A DNA stretch of 47,090 nucleotides from Bacteroidaceae bacterium. Its GTDB lineage: Bacteria > Bacteroidota > Bacteroidia > Bacteroidales > Bacteroidaceae. The notes below the pieces were generated by a model. That model ran no database searches. It saw only the letters and a program-made list of their open reading frames with translations, and had not been told where the DNA came from. The DNA lies in assembly GCA_024680695.1 (NCBI GenBank), contig JAILBW010000207.1, positions 1-47,090 of the forward strand. Direction: 5' to 3'. Positions 46,054-47,090 of the stretch are shown one piece after another. Made by a program: the position numbers and the translations under genes. Each line of letters starts with the position of its first letter. The first letter of the stretch is position 1.

Positions 46054-47090
46054 CTATTGATTAAGAATAATTGCATTGAGTTTCTGCACGTCGTCCACAC
46101 TGATGCGTCCGTCGCCCGTGAGGTCGGCAGCCTTCTCGTTGAAGGAGGCCGGTGTCTGTCCCAAAATGTGTGCACGAATGGCCATCACATCGGCCACGTT
46201 GATCAGTCCGTCGCCATTGGCATCACCCGTGGCCACGTCCGATTCAGCTTCAAAGTAGAGTGTGTAAGTCTCCGTCGTGCCGCTCACGTTGTCGGCCATG
46301 TGCAGGCGGTTGTCACGTATGGTGCTGTTGTCTGAGAGTACGGTGCGGTCCGTCTGCCAGAAGTTGCTGGTCACGTCTTCACCGTCGCTTTGGCGCACTG
46401 CCCGTGTGAGTGTCTTGCCACTATTCGTCGGGTCGTGCATCACGCCATACACCCATCCCTCACGCGAGGCAGTAACCGTAAGCGTGTACTGTCCTTCTTC
46501 GGCACCCGGGGTTAGGGTGGCCAAGTGGCTTACGATCTCTAGGTCGTCCGTACCCTCGCCCGTAGCATCCATCACATAGTCGGGTAGGTTGTTCTCGTCG
46601 GGAATGATGTTCAGCAGAAAAATGTCGCTCTGCGAATTGATGTCAGCCTCTCCCTTGGCACGACGCGGCGCATGATTGCCGTGCCCATGGACAAGTGAGC
46701 CGCATACCGAGCGCGTCAGTTCGCGCACGCCGTCCAGGGTGATGAGATTAAACTCCTCGCCGTAGTTCGATGCCTTGGTCATCTGCACGTTGTAGTTAGC
46801 CACATGAGCCGACACATTGCAGTAGTACCACCAGCGTGCCATGATATTCTGACCTGCTTCGATGTGGCCAATGTTAAGATTGCTCCATGAGAAGTTACCC
46901 TGCACGCCATCTATCGTGGAGTAGAGTTTGGTGAACTTCACGGGCAGGTTGTTCAGGTTCTCAACAATCTCCGGATCCTTGGTCTCTATCGTCAGGTCGA
47001 GAGCAGCACCGGCGCCCTTGTTCTGGATGAGGAGTGCAAACTGCGTGGGTTCCCACGGCTCCACTTCTTCGGTTGCGGGGTCATCGCTGA
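46054..47090 (-). CDS. Dockerin-containing surface protein (N-terminus outside window)
   Basis: The frame is open to the right edge, about 345 residues; the true start lies beyond 47090. The visible part has beta-rich domains ('PTQFALLIQNKGAGAALDL', 'GHIEAGQNIMARWWYYCNV', and 'QYTLTVTASREGWVYGVMH'). The last ~60 residues are a type I dockerin with two calcium-loop repeats, GDANGDGLINVADV and ADLTGDGRISVDDV. Dockerins bind cohesins; the next gene, 9 bp downstream, has a cohesin-like domain, so the two products may associate. The basic patch RRAKGEAD lies mid-protein. Substrate or role is unknown. Confidence 0.8.
   Translation of the reverse strand, partial: SDDPATEEVEPWEPTQFALLIQNKGAGAALDLTIETKDPEIVENLNNLPVKFTKLYSTIDGVQGNFSWSNLNIGHIEAGQNIMARWWYYCNVSAHVANYNVQMTKASNYGEEFNLITLDGVRELTRSVCGSLVHGHGNHAPRRAKGEADINSQSDIFLLNIIPDENNLPDYVMDATGEGTDDLEIVSHLATLTPGAEEGQYTLTVTASREGWVYGVMHDPTNSGKTLTRAVRQSDGEDVTSNFWQTDRTVLSDNSTIRDNRLHMADNVSGTTETYTLYFEAESDVATGDANGDGLINVADVMAIRAHILGQTPASFNEKAADLTGDGRISVDDVQKLNAIILNQ

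Overview
The window looks like chromosomal DNA of a Bacteroidales bacterium, most likely in or near Prevotellaceae. The evidence is a BspA-type leucine-rich-repeat surface protein, DUF3078, DUF5715 and GHL10 proteins, a type IX secretion (T9SS) type C-terminus, DPP5-like and M14 peptidases, BlaI/M56-TonB regulation, and repeated exact matches to the Bacteroidetes promoter TTTG-N19/20-TAnnTTTG. Most genes are GC-rich; the first ~3 kb (LRR gene and the non-coding stretch after it) is visibly more AT-rich. No rRNA, tRNA, insertion sequence or CRISPR array was found.

Layout. 1-1802 (-): LRR surface protein, incomplete at the window edge, behind a structured leader that ends in a terminator-like hairpin. 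2086-3162: gene-poor stretch with a broken nucleotidyltransferase remnant and three kinds of short repeats. 3163-5094 (-): engB and a DUF3078 outer-membrane protein. 5255-12473 (+): yidC, a DUF1846 protein, a DPP5-like S9 peptidase and a GH30 glycosidase. 12827-20140 (+): M14 peptidase, MFS transporter, YpfJ-like metalloprotease and GH36 alpha-galactosidase. 20301-22231 (-): M56/TonB sensor and BlaI repressor. 22421-23796 (+): GH16 glucanase overlapping queH. 24422-25195 (-): DUF5715 protein. 25292-30808 (+): tight operon phoH-purC-menG-GHL10-aroE. 30864-32392 (+): three unannotated membrane proteins, the last only 54 residues. 32482-35079 (-): recA and a carboxynorspermidine/saccharopine dehydrogenase. 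35447-39707 (-): GH2 beta-galactosidase with a lectin-like N-terminus, and a Spy-like protein. 40024-44424 (-): a single-chain CarA-CarB carbamoyl-phosphate synthase behind an attenuator-like leader. 44804-47090 (-): dockerin protein, cohesin-like protein and a 58-residue peptide in one operon.

How it fits together. Housekeeping functions (membrane insertion, ribosome assembly, purine, pyrimidine, shikimate and menaquinone synthesis, recombination, queuosine) are interleaved with scattered glycan-degrading enzymes (GH2, GH16, GH30, GH36, GHL10) and exported peptidases. There is no SusC/D pair, so this is not a classical polysaccharide utilisation locus.

The less ordinary signals are: (1) a dispersed family of 22-bp-period tandem repeats at four intergenic sites, always near gene 3' ends; (2) a carAB leader in which a short reading frame stops inside an intrinsic terminator; (3) a three-stem leader in front of the LRR gene; (4) 11-bp-period inverted arrays and helically phased TTAA sites; (5) coupled small-peptide genes. 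Functions are inferred from recognisable motifs; no database search was possible.
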